DNA of 64,000 nt from Pedobacter sp. Leaf170 (GTDB lineage: Bacteria > Bacteroidota > Bacteroidia > Sphingobacteriales > Sphingobacteriaceae). Shown here piece by piece: positions 36,145 through 44,476 of this stretch. The translations under genes and the position numbers were made by a program. Where the stretch lies: contig NZ_CAKLBP010000004.1 in assembly GCF_920984665.1 (NCBI RefSeq), positions 361,829-425,828 of the forward strand, written 5' to 3'. The stretch's first letter is position 1, and the number at the start of each line of letters is the position of its first letter. A model generated the notes under the pieces. The model ran no database searches, had not been told where the DNA came from, and saw only the letters and a list, made by a program, of their open reading frames with translations.

Positions 36145-38586
36145 ATGAAGAACCTATACAAAATTGCACTAATATTAACAGCCATTTTTTCTTACGGAAA
36201 AAGTTTTGCCCAAGTAACTCCTAAAGCAAATATAACAGGCACTATTATAGATGAAAATAAAAAACCAGCAGATTATGTAACTGTTGTACTCTACGCCGCA
36301 GCAGATTCTAGCGTGGTTAAAACCGCTTTTACAGACCCAACAGGTATCTTCAGTTTCTCGGTAAACACGAAAGGAAACTACTTTTACAAAGCAAGTAGCA
36401 TGGGTTATGCTGCCATAAAAAGCAAAACACTTACCATGGGCGATGACCAGAAAATAGATTTTGGGACGGCTCAATTGGTATCAACAAGTCAGAATTTAAA
36501 GGAAGTTACCGTTGCAGCAACTGTTCCTTTAATTGAGCGAAAAATGGATAGAACGGTTATGAATGTTTCTAACAGTTCAACCGCTGTTGGCTCCACTGCT
36601 TTAGAATTACTACAAAAAGCACCAGGAGTAAATGTAGATCAGAATGATAACATTTCGATGCAAGGCAAACAAGGTGTAATGATTCAGATTGATGGTAAGC
36701 AAACATACATGAGTAATGCGGATGTTGCCACTTTGCTTAAAAGTATGCAAAGTTCGGAGATAGAAACAATTGAACTTATAACTAATCCATCAGCTAAGTA
36801 TGATGCAGCAGGAAATTCGGGAATTATTAATATTAAAACAAAGAAAAATAAAGGTGGCGGTACAAACGGAAGCGTAAATGCGGCTTTTGGTAGAGGAAAA
36901 AGGTTTAGAGAGAGTGCCGGTGGAAATATAAATCACCGCACAAAATCTGTTAATTTATTTGGCAATTACAGCTACTATAATAATACCCGGGTTACCGATT
37001 TAACAATAGATAGAATCGCTAATGCATCAGTAGGCGACAGATATTTTTCTCAATTGAGCACTTTCGAAAGAAAAAATGATGGCCATAATTATAAAGCCGG
37101 AGCAGATTTTTTCTTAAATAAAAACAATACGCTTGGAGTATTAATTACCGGTTATACTGGCATAAGTAATGAAGGTTCTGTAAATAAAACCAATATCGGC
37201 GCATCATTTACCCAAAGAGATTCATCTGTTTTGGCCAATAATATAATTCGTAATAAATACAGCAACATTTCGTACAATTTAAACTATAAATCTGTTTTAG
37301 ATACCGCCGGACAAGAAATTACGATAGATTTAGATTATGGCAGGTATAAAGGAAATGATGATGCAGATTACGTTAGTGATTACTTTTTTAACAATGGAGG
37401 CTTAATCAGACCTACAGTTATTACCAGAAATATTACGCCATCATTAATAAATATAAAAGCATTTAAAGTTGATTATGCCTTGCCTTTAAAAAAGCAAATG
37501 AAGTTAGAAGCAGGCTTAAAAAGCAGTTGGGTTACAACAGATAACAATTTAATTGCAGAGCGATTTGTAAACAACAACTGGCAAAACAATCAGTTATTAA
37601 GCAATCAATTTATTTACGATGAGAATGTTAACGCCGCTTATGTAAACTTTAACAAGCAATTTAAAACAACAAGTGTGCAGTTGGGTTTAAGAGCCGAACA
37701 AACCAATTCAAAGGGCAATTCAATAACCACAAATAAAGTTATAGATAGACGTTACTTAAACTTTTTTCCTAGCGTGTTTATAAATCAAGTGCTAGATAAA
37801 AATAACGACATCAATCTGTCGTACAGTCGCCGAATTGATAGACCAAGCTACGATGCTTTAAATCCTTTTGTGTACTTTCTCGATCAATATACTTACAACC
37901 AGGGTAATCCATTTCTAAATCCACAGTACACTAACAATTTCGAATTTACCTATCTATTAAAGAAAAAATACTCAGTTACTTTAAATTATAGCCGCACTAC
38001 TGATGTGATTACCGAAGTATTGCTTCCTGATAACGAGAAGCAGGCTTTGTATCAAACCAATGAAAATATTGCCACACAAAATGCTTATTCTTTAGTCTTA
38101 AATGCGCCCGTTAAATTTGTAAAATGGTGGAATAGTAATAACAGCTTAAACATTTTTCACATCGGCTTTAAAGCGCCAGATTTAGCCGGTCAAAAACTCG
38201 ATAATAAAAGCACATCATTTCAATTTAAATCTCAGCATACCTTTAATATTCAACCAGGCTTATCTGCAGAGTTAATGTTTAGATATGATAGTCCGGTTAC
38301 CTTTGGCGTAATGGAAATCGGCACGAGATATGGTTTTGATGCTGGCTTTAGCAAGTCGTTATTTAATAAAAAAGCGAGTTTAAAATTGGCTGCAACAGAT
38401 ATTTTTAATACGCAGATTAATAGAATTAAAAGTGCTTTCCCAGGCTTATCATATTCACTTTATGGCAATAACGACAGGCAATATGTTAGCTTAAGCTTTA
38501 CTTATCGTTTTGGCAAAAATGAAATTAAACCTGCCAGAAACAGAAGCACCGGCTTAGAAGCAGAGCAAGGTAGAATGAAAAACTAA
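36145..38586 (+). CDS. TonB-dependent receptor / outer membrane beta-barrel protein
   Basis: About 813 residues from the ATG at 36145 (open frame from 36100). The signal peptide (KNLYKIALILTAIFSYGKSFAQ split around residues 2-23) precedes a carboxypeptidase-regulatory-like domain (GTIIDENKKPADYVTVVLY), a plug (LLQKAPGVNVDQNDNISM), and a long barrel ending FTYRFGKN. No SusD partner follows, so it is a stand-alone TonB-type receptor of the 'outer membrane beta-barrel family'. The substrate is unknown. The ECF-type promoter upstream ties it to the sigma operon at 22.5-23.1 kb. Confidence 0.88.
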   Translation: MKNLYKIALILTAIFSYGKSFAQVTPKANITGTIIDENKKPADYVTVVLYAAADSSVVKTAFTDPTGIFSFSVNTKGNYFYKASSMGYAAIKSKTLTMGDDQKIDFGTAQLVSTSQNLKEVTVAATVPLIERKMDRTVMNVSNSSTAVGSTALELLQKAPGVNVDQNDNISMQGKQGVMIQIDGKQTYMSNADVATLLKSMQSSEIETIELITNPSAKYDAAGNSGIINIKTKKNKGGGTNGSVNAAFGRGKRFRESAGGNINHRTKSVNLFGNYSYYNNTRVTDLTIDRIANASVGDRYFSQLSTFERKNDGHNYKAGADFFLNKNNTLGVLITGYTGISNEGSVNKTNIGASFTQRDSSVLANNIIRNKYSNISYNLNYKSVLDTAGQEITIDLDYGRYKGNDDADYVSDYFFNNGGLIRPTVITRNITPSLINIKAFKVDYALPLKKQMKLEAGLKSSWVTTDNNLIAERFVNNNWQNNQLLSNQFIYDENVNAAYVNFNKQFKTTSVQLGLRAEQTNSKGNSITTNKVIDRRYLNFFPSVFINQVLDKNNDINLSYSRRIDRPSYDALNPFVYFLDQYTYNQGNPFLNPQYTNNFEFTYLLKKKYSVTLNYSRTTDVITEVLLPDNEKQALYQTNENIATQNAYSLVLNAPVKFVKWWNSNNSLNIFHIGFKAPDLAGQKLDNKSTSFQFKSQHTFNIQPGLSAELMFRYDSPVTFGVMEIGTRYGFDAGFSKSLFNKKASLKLAATDIFNTQINRIKSAFPGLSYSLYGNNDRQYVSLSFTYRFGKNEIKPARNRSTGLEAEQGRMKN

Positions 38587-38607
38587 ATTTTAAATCCTTT
38601 GAAAAGC

Positions 38608-38646
38608 AAAAGCTCGGCTATGAACATCGTTAGCCGGGCTTTTTGC
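38608..38646 (+). terminator. Intrinsic terminator after TonB-dependent receptor
   Basis: Stem AAAGCTCGGCTA / TAGCCGGGCTTTTT with a 10-base loop and a T-run at the 3' side. Confidence 0.85.
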
Positions 38647-38666
38647 TTAATCTTTTAAATTATTTC

Positions 38667-38749
38667 TGCAGTGCTGAGTTAATGAAGTATCCCTGCCTGC
38701 GGCATGTAGTGTTTTATCGGTTGCAGATGCTTCGTGCCTCAGCATGACA
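38667..38749. repeat. REP-like palindrome, family B, degenerate copy
   Basis: The right arm 38725-38747 (AGATGCTTCGTGCCTCAGCA) is well kept; the left arm around 38671-38692 is degenerate. It lies in the intergenic gap before carB. Confidence 0.7.
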
Positions 38750-38866
38750 TTGTTAATGAAGTTGGTGCAAATTTAAAAGGATATCGCTTCAATCCCGTTT
38801 ATAAACAAAATTTATTGCTGCTATTAAAAGTTGCAAATTGGCAATAGCGAACAATCAGAAAACAAA

Positions 38867-38895
38867 AAAAGGGCGATGTTTCCATCGCCCTTTGT
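38867..38895 (-). terminator. Intrinsic terminator after carB
   Basis: Stem AAAGGGCGATG / CATCGCCCTTT with a 4-base loop and an A-run that becomes a T-run on the minus strand, just after the carB stop. Confidence 0.85.
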
Positions 38896-38897
38896 TG

Positions 38898-41735
38898 TTA
38901 TTTACTCAAATACATCGATTTATCTTTGTAAAGCTTGCGGAAGTAAGGGTCTTCCAAATCTTTAATGAAACGTATAGCTTCACCAGTAGATTTCATTTCC
39001 GGACCTAATTCTTTCGTCACTTCAGGGAATTTCTCATAAGAAAAAACCGGTTCTTTAATTGCGTAACCTTTTAATTTACGTTCGATGGTGAAATCTTTCA
39101 ATTTTGCAACACCCAACATAATTTTAGCCGCAATATTAATGTAAGGAACATCGTAAGCTTTCGCAATAAATGGAACCGTACGCGAAGCTCTTGGATTGGC
39201 TTCAATTACATAAACCTTCTCATCTTTAATTGCAAACTGAATGTTTAATAACCCTCTAACATCTAAAGCTTTGGCAATTTTAACAGAGTATTCTTCCATC
39301 GCCTTAGTTACTTTTTCAGATAAACTAAAAGTTGGCAATACTGCAAACGAATCTCCTGAGTGAATACCTGCGGGCTCAATATGCTCCATCATGCCAACAA
39401 TGTGAACATCATCACCATCAGAAATCGAATCAGATTCTGCTTCTTCTGCTCTATCTAAAAAATGGTCAATTAACACGCGGTTGCCAGGCAAATCGCCTAA
39501 TAATTTTACTACTGCTTTTTCAAGGTCTTCATCATTAATTACAATGCTCATGCCTTGTCCGCCTAATACATAACTCGGGCGCACTAAAACCGGATAACCA
39601 ACTTCGTTTGCAACTACAATTGCTTCTTCTGCATTTTCTGCAACACCGTAACGTGGATATGGAATATCTAACTCTTTTAACAAATCAGAGAAACGACCGC
39701 GGTCTTCGGCTATATCCATGTTCTCGAAAGAAGTACCGATAATTTTAATGCCTTTTTCTTTAAGTTTCTCAGCCATTTTCAAAGCTGTTTGACCGCCTAA
39801 CTGAACAATAACACCTTCAGGTTTTTCTAAATCGATAATCTCACGAACATGTTCCCAAAAAACCGGCTCGAAATAAAGTTTATCAGCCATGTTAAAATCG
39901 GTAGAAACCGTTTCAGGGTTACAGTTAACCATAATGGCTTCAAAACCGGTTTCTTTAGCGGCAAGTAAACCGTGTACACAAGAATAATCAAACTCTATAC
40001 CTTGGCCAATACGATTCGGACCAGAGCCTAAAACGATTACTTTTCTTTTATCAGAAGGTTTCGATTCGTTTTCTTCATCAAATGATGAGTAATAATATGG
40101 TGTTTGAGCCGGGAATTCCGCAGCGCAGGTATCTACCATTTTATAAACTCTTTTTATACCAAGCTCTTTTCTACGGTCGTAAACTTCATCTTCTGTTACA
40201 TTACCTAATAACCAGGCAATTTGTATATCAGAAAAACCTTTTTGTTTCAGCGTGAAGAAGAAATCCTGAGGAATATTATTTAAAGAGTATCTTTTCAACT
40301 CAACTTCCAAAGCCACAAGCTCCTGAATTTGATTTAAGAACCATTTATCAATTTTAGTAACCTTACGGATTGATTCCAAAGGCACACCCATCGTCATGGC
40401 ATCTTTTATTAAGAATAAACGGTTCCATGAAGCATGCTCCAAACCGTCCATAATATCTTCAATGTTACGTACTTGCCTTCCATCTGCGCCTAAACCTGCA
40501 CGGCCAATTTCTAAACTCTGACAAGCTTTTTGTAAAGCTTCGATGAACGTACGGCCAATTGCCATAACCTCACCTACAGATTTCATTTGCAAACCTAATT
40601 CCTTGTTAGCGCCTTTAAATTTATCAAAATTCCAACGTGGCACTTTAACGATAACATAATCTAAAGTAGGTTCAAAATATGCTGAAGTTGTTTTTGTTAT
40701 TTGATTTTCGATTTCATCTAAGTTGTAACCGATAGCCAACTTCGCTGCAATTTTAGCGATTGGATAACCAGTGGCTTTACTTGCTAACGCTGATGAACGA
40801 GAAACACGAGGATTAATTTCGATAGCAATGATATCATCATTAGCTGGATTAACCGAGAACTGAACGTTACAACCACCAGCAAAAGTTCCGATGGCACGCA
40901 TCATTTTTATAGCCTGGTTACGCATTTCCTGGTAACAACGGTCAGATAATGTCATAGCCGGTGCAACCGTAATCGAATCTCCGGTGTGGATACCCATTGG
41001 GTCGAAGTTTTCGATTGAACAAATGATAATTACATTATCATTGCTATCTCTTAATAACTCCAGCTCATATTCTTTCCAACCTAAAACTGCTTGCTCTACT
41101 AATACTTCATGCGTTGGAGAAGCTTCTAAACCACGTTTTAAGGCAGCATCAAACTCTTCTTTTTTGTGTACAAAACCACCTCCGGAACCACCCAAAGTAT
41201 AGGATGGGCGTATTACTAACGGAAAACCAATTTGTTGTGCGGCTTCTTTACCTTCTAAAAACGAGTTCGCAATTTTAGATGGTGCTACACCTACGCCTAT
41301 ATCAACCATTAACTGGCGGAAAGCTTCACGATTTTCAGTTTTTTCGATAGCTGCTACATCAACACCGATAACTTTAACGCCGTATTTTTCCCAAACACCG
41401 CGTTCTGATGCTTCAACACAAAGATTTAACGCAGTTTGTCCGCCCATTGTAGGCAATACTGCATCAATTCTTGGTAAATCCGGCGAGTCGATGTGCTCCT
41501 GTAAAATAACCTCAATCGAATCAACAGTTAACGGACGAAGATATACATGGTCGCCAATTACCTTATCCGTCATAATGGTAGCCGGATTAGAGTTGATGAT
41601 TGAAACCGTAATTCCCTCTTCTTTTAAAGAAAGGGCCGATTGAGAACCCGAATAATCAAATTCGCAGGCTTGACCAATAATAATTGGGCCTGATCCGATA
41701 ATTAATACTGATTGTATGGAAGTGTCTTTAGGCAT
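38898..41735 (-). CDS. carB: Carbamoyl-phosphate synthase, large subunit (without allosteric domain)
   Basis: 945 residues. Two ATP-grasp halves are present: the first around GQACEFDYSGSQS and MGGQTALNL near the N-terminus, and the second around GSGPNRIGQGIEFDYSC. It makes carbamoyl phosphate for arginine and pyrimidine synthesis with a separate CarA glutaminase, not in this window. E. coli CarB is about 1070 residues; the missing C-terminal 130 residues correspond to the MGS-like allosteric domain. Loss of this domain is common in Bacteroidetes and does not indicate a broken gene. A -7 box stands 112 bases upstream. Confidence 0.95.
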   Translation of the reverse strand: MPKDTSIQSVLIIGSGPIIIGQACEFDYSGSQSALSLKEEGITVSIINSNPATIMTDKVIGDHVYLRPLTVDSIEVILQEHIDSPDLPRIDAVLPTMGGQTALNLCVEASERGVWEKYGVKVIGVDVAAIEKTENREAFRQLMVDIGVGVAPSKIANSFLEGKEAAQQIGFPLVIRPSYTLGGSGGGFVHKKEEFDAALKRGLEASPTHEVLVEQAVLGWKEYELELLRDSNDNVIIICSIENFDPMGIHTGDSITVAPAMTLSDRCYQEMRNQAIKMMRAIGTFAGGCNVQFSVNPANDDIIAIEINPRVSRSSALASKATGYPIAKIAAKLAIGYNLDEIENQITKTTSAYFEPTLDYVIVKVPRWNFDKFKGANKELGLQMKSVGEVMAIGRTFIEALQKACQSLEIGRAGLGADGRQVRNIEDIMDGLEHASWNRLFLIKDAMTMGVPLESIRKVTKIDKWFLNQIQELVALEVELKRYSLNNIPQDFFFTLKQKGFSDIQIAWLLGNVTEDEVYDRRKELGIKRVYKMVDTCAAEFPAQTPYYYSSFDEENESKPSDKRKVIVLGSGPNRIGQGIEFDYSCVHGLLAAKETGFEAIMVNCNPETVSTDFNMADKLYFEPVFWEHVREIIDLEKPEGVIVQLGGQTALKMAEKLKEKGIKIIGTSFENMDIAEDRGRFSDLLKELDIPYPRYGVAENAEEAIVVANEVGYPVLVRPSYVLGGQGMSIVINDEDLEKAVVKLLGDLPGNRVLIDHFLDRAEEAESDSISDGDDVHIVGMMEHIEPAGIHSGDSFAVLPTFSLSEKVTKAMEEYSVKIAKALDVRGLLNIQFAIKDEKVYVIEANPRASRTVPFIAKAYDVPYINIAAKIMLGVAKLKDFTIERKLKGYAIKEPVFSYEKFPEVTKELGPEMKSTGEAIRFIKDLEDPYFRKLYKDKSMYLSK

Positions 41736-41846
41736 GATAAAGCTTAAACAATGATTAAAATTCTAAAGTTGTTAACCTTTTCAGGTGAAGAAGCAAGGAG
41801 GTTTTTTGCTTTTGAGGAGGAAAATCCCAACTGTTCTGTCGGGATG

Positions 41847-41854
41847 CAAAGATA
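41847..41854 (-). promoter_or_regulatory. -7 box TATCTTTG for carB
   Basis: Reads TATCTTTG on the minus strand, matching TAnnTTTG, about 110 bases before the carB start. The leader is long enough for regulation but no known element was recognised in it. Confidence 0.5.
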
Positions 41855-41891
41855 CACCTTTAGATATTATTTTAAGCCTATTTTTTAAAAT

Positions 41892-41921
41892 AAAAAAGAG
41901 GATTTAAGAAACCCTCTTTTT
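41892..41921 (-). terminator. Intrinsic terminator after the 105-residue secreted protein
   Basis: Stem AAAAGAGG / CCTCTTTT with a 10-base loop, flanked by A and T runs. It lies 23 bases downstream of the stop at 41945. Confidence 0.75.
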
Positions 41922-41944
41922 AAACTTTTCTTTTGCAAAAACTG

Positions 41945-42262
41945 CTATTGCTGTAATTTTATTTCGCCTAAATCGGTTGTAGAACTATCTTTTACGGCTA
42001 CATTTTCAATCGTTGCATCTTTATAAGGTGCACTGCCTTTAATCCATACTTTGTAAACTCCTTCTTTTAGGTTAATAAAAGTAAAAGAGCCCTGGTTTAA
42101 ATCGGCTTTTAAAGTATCTGTTCCGGCAACTAATGCCACAGCAGCCACGCCACTTGCAGGTGTAATCTTTCCGGTAATGCCCCCAAGTTTAATATTCGTA
42201 AATGCGAAGATTGCAACACTAATCATCAGCAGCGCTGCAATAAATATATTTTGCTTTCTCAT
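41945..42262 (-). CDS. Small secreted carboxypeptidase-regulatory-like domain protein
   Basis: 105 residues. Signal peptide (RKQNIFIAALLMISVAIFAF split around 2-21), then a single compact beta-sandwich: GGITGKITPASGVAAVALVAG, FTFINLKEGVYKVWIKG, and a C-terminal VAVKDSSTTDLGEIKL. This is the layout of a lone carboxypeptidase-D regulatory-like domain. No catalytic motif. Probably a small periplasmic or surface protein; function unknown. Confidence 0.78.
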   Translation of the reverse strand: MRKQNIFIAALLMISVAIFAFTNIKLGGITGKITPASGVAAVALVAGTDTLKADLNQGSFTFINLKEGVYKVWIKGSAPYKDATIENVAVKDSSTTDLGEIKLQQ

Positions 42263-42458
42263 AGTTCTCGAATTAAAATTTGCCAGATTTATAAAAAGTT
42301 AAATTATGTTAAATATAAACGCTTAAAAACATCAAAAAGTTTATGGTTATGCATTATAATTTAAACACTGTACCAATTCTTGTACATGGAAATATGTGCC
42401 TCAGACTACAATTGATGAAGAATTTATTGCCATTATGGTCTTTTTTAATTTGATTTTA

Positions 42459-42671
42459 ATTGGGCAGTCATGTTTAAGTCACGAATGACTGAAATGAATA
42501 CTATTGGCAACAATCTTGTAATAAGCTCATCGTATTTGCGTTTTGTAAATACTTTAGAGTTCGATCTAAAGCTTCCTCAGCGGCTTAGTTACCCGCAAAA
42601 GAGGATTTCTTCATAAATAGTTTGTTTGGTTTATTATCCGGTCAGAGGAGCCCTCCTCGACCGGATTTTTT
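42459..42671 (+). ncRNA. Candidate structured RNA or leader upstream of pnuC
   Basis: Five consecutive stem-loops occur in a gene-free stretch: 42465-42491 (CAGTCAT / ATGACTG), 42503-42514 (ATTG-GCAA-CAAT), 42552-42571 (CTTTAGA-GTTCGA-TCTAAAG, perfect), 42574-42605 (TCCTC / GAGGA enclosing GCGG / CCGC), and a near-perfect terminator stem at 42636-42666 followed by TTTTTT. The T-run fits plus-strand transcription. TAATTTG at 42446-42452 is a weak -7 candidate. It may be an independent RNA or an attenuator leader of pnuC. No known family was recognised. Confidence 0.5.
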
Positions 42672-42692
42672 CTTTAATGTGGTTTTTGTTTC

Positions 42693-42700
42693 TATTTTTG
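42693..42700 (+). promoter_or_regulatory. -7 box TATTTTTG just before pnuC
   Basis: Matches TAnnTTTG and ends 6 bases before the ATG at 42707, immediately after the hairpin terminator. Would give a near-leaderless pnuC transcript if used. Confidence 0.45.
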
Positions 42701-42706
42701 AAATAC

Positions 42707-43324
42707 ATGACAATTGCCGCAACCTCTTTCTTCGATTTTTTGGTAAACCAATTTATACAAACATCAATTCTAGAATGGTTTGCTGTAATTACAGGCTTTA
42801 TTTGCATCTATCTTGCAGCCAAAGAGAGCATTTGGAATTGGCCAATATCATTAATAAGTGTTACTTGCTATGGCTTCTTGTTTTTTAGAGAAGCTATGTA
42901 TGGCGACATGACTTTACAAGTCTATTTTTTGTTTACCGGAGTTTATGGCTGGAATTATTGGCTCAGCAAAAAAGAGGAAATTCAAAAACCAATTACAACA
43001 CTTAAGCCCAAAGATTGGTTTCTTGCCATTTTATTCATAACTGGCCTTAGCGTACTGCTAGGGTGGTTTATGGCAAACTACACCAATAGTACAGTGCCTT
43101 ATGCCGATGGTTTTTGCACATCAATAAGCTTTGTAGCACAAATTTTGTTAACGAGAAAAGTATTACAGAACTGGCTTTTATGGGTTTTTGCAAATGCTTG
43201 TTATGTACCATTATTTATTTACAAGCATTTAAATTTAAGTGCAATATTATATTTTGTACTAATTATTATCGCCTATGATGGCTATCGGGATTGGAGAAAA
43301 AAATATCGTGAACAAGAAAATTAA
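42707..43324 (+). CDS. pnuC: PnuC-family nicotinamide riboside / thiamine-type transporter
   Basis: About 205 residues and seven membrane helices from the ATG at 42707. The open frame extends to a TTG at 42626, but that start lies inside the terminator hairpin. PnuC-family motifs are visible: LEWFAVITGFICIYLAA, NWPISLISV, and FTGVYGWNYW. PnuC imports nicotinamide riboside; a related type, PnuT, imports thiamine. The overlapping NadR-like kinase gene favours riboside uptake, while the TPP-riboswitch operon nearby makes thiamine possible. The sequence alone does not decide. Confidence 0.88.
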   Translation: MTIAATSFFDFLVNQFIQTSILEWFAVITGFICIYLAAKESIWNWPISLISVTCYGFLFFREAMYGDMTLQVYFLFTGVYGWNYWLSKKEEIQKPITTLKPKDWFLAILFITGLSVLLGWFMANYTNSTVPYADGFCTSISFVAQILLTRKVLQNWLLWVFANACYVPLFIYKHLNLSAILYFVLIIIAYDGYRDWRKKYREQEN

Positions 43325-43838
43325 AAAGATAGCAATAGTTGGCCCGGAAAGCACCGGAAAATCGACCATGTCGAAATATTTATCTAAGTACTATAATGTA
43401 TCGTGGGTACCAGAATATGCCCGTTATTATTGTGCCAACCTCGAAGCGCCATATACTTTACAAGATGAGCTGAACATGTATTATGGGCAAATTTCTCTTG
43501 AAGATGCCATCCTGAACATCACAACAAATGATTTCATCATCTGCGATACCACTTTTATAACAGTAAAAATATGGAGTGATGAAATGCTTGGTGAAACGCC
43601 GCAAATTGTTACCGATGCCTTACCCGAAAGGCCGTATGATTTATACCTTTTAATGGATATCGATTTGCCCTGGCAGGATGATCCACTACGGGACTTCCCC
43701 AACCAGCGAGAATATTTTTTGAAAATTTGGCATAAAGAATTAAAGGCTTTGAACGCAAATTATAAAGTTATAAATGGTTTGGGCGAGCAACGCGAACAGA
43801 ACGCTATTAACGCTATTGATAAATTTTTAGCATTATAG
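43308..43838 (+). CDS. NadR-like ATPase / ribosylnicotinamide kinase-like
   Basis: About 176 residues from a GTG at 43308, preceded by GGAGAAA; ATGs at 43275 and 43278 are alternatives inside pnuC. Walker A is GPESTGKST, and the motifs VPEYARYY and FIICDTTFI match the C-terminal kinase domain of NadR. Such proteins phosphorylate nicotinamide riboside to NMN after PnuC uptake. The 17-base overlap with pnuC indicates a coupled pair. There is no NMN adenylyltransferase domain here, so it is a kinase-only version. Confidence 0.85.
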   Translation: MNKKIKKIAIVGPESTGKSTMSKYLSKYYNVSWVPEYARYYCANLEAPYTLQDELNMYYGQISLEDAILNITTNDFIICDTTFITVKIWSDEMLGETPQIVTDALPERPYDLYLLMDIDLPWQDDPLRDFPNQREYFLKIWHKELKALNANYKVINGLGEQREQNAINAIDKFLAL

Positions 43839-43860
43839 ATTTTGGAAAGCACTGCCCATA

Positions 43861-44105
43861 CAAAATTAGGTTAATTTCTTCCCGCCCCCGCTTCTGCCCC
43901 AACGAAAAGTTGGGGGCATCTCGCTATGGTCGCCTGCCTGCCGAAGGCAGGGGTTTAGGAGGCAAAAATAGTTGCGCAGTTTAATGTAAAATAAGCCTGA
44001 TTGACGCTGAAATCTTTTTGTTGCAGCTAAACTTTAATATACTGTCATGCTGAGGCAGGAAGCATCCGCAACCGATGAAGCAGATTCTTCGTTCCTCAAA
44101 ATAAC
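43861..44105. repeat. Cluster of palindromes between nadR-like gene and TPP riboswitch
   Basis: Contains CCCCAAC-GAAAA-GTTGGGG (about 43897-43915), CCTGCC-GAA-GGCAGG (about 43935-43950), and a family B repeat at 44043-44105 with a degenerate right arm. No gene is supported. Confidence 0.8.
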
Positions 44106-44191
44106 AAGAGATAAAAAAAGTTGCAGCAAAAAGCAAGACTATCGAAACCGAAGAACCATTAAAATTGCTTTTCTAAAAAAAGACAAGCGTT

Positions 44192-44225
44192 TTTGAACAA
44201 TAATTAACATATTTTTCTACATTTG
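44192..44225 (+). promoter_or_regulatory. Promoter of the TPP-riboswitch operon
   Basis: -33-like TTTG at 44192-44195 and -7 box TACATTTG at 44218-44225, with a 22-base spacer, match the Bacteroidetes promoter form. The expected transcript start is at about 44231, right before the riboswitch. Confidence 0.6.
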
Positions 44226-44231
44226 CCACAT

Positions 44232-44411
44232 CATTAGGGGTGCCTTGTTTTAAATAACACAAAAACGGGCTGAGATCATACCCATTTTACGGTAAGAGGT
44301 AAAAGGTGAAAGGTAAAAGGTTCTGCAATTTGCAAGCCCTATGCCCTAAACCTCCAAGCTTAAACCTTAAATGCACCTGATCCGGGTAATGCCGGCGTAG
44401 GGATTGGAGTT
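44232..44411 (+). ncRNA. TPP riboswitch (THI element)
   Basis: Conserved pieces are in order: AGGGGTGCC (44236-44244), GGCTGAGATCATACCC (44268-44283), then after an expanded P3 arm ACCTGATCCGGGTAATGCC (44375-44393) and GGCGTAGGGA. The P3 insertion is about 90 bases and includes GGTAAAAGG-type repeats. A downstream ACCCCTA (44438-44444) can pair with TAGGGGT of the 5' P1 strand (44235-44241), a possible switching contact. It controls the receptor-thiE operon. Confidence 0.95.
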
Positions 44412-44476
44412 ATGGAAGTTTAACTGAAATCGGGAGTACCCCTATTTCCGATGGGTTTAACTAAAAAACAAAAACA

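Noticed and set aside
38898..41735. Truncated carB pseudogene
   Set aside because: Both ATP-grasp halves are intact; only the allosteric domain is lacking, which is usual in this phylum.
42551..42600. tRNA-like GTTCGATC T-loop upstream of pnuC
   Set aside because: No acceptor stem, anticodon loop or CCA-compatible end surrounds it; it is the loop of a perfect local hairpin.
42622..42888. Alternative frame over pnuC beginning in the terminator
   Set aside because: The pnuC frame has clear transporter motifs; this one is a shadow.
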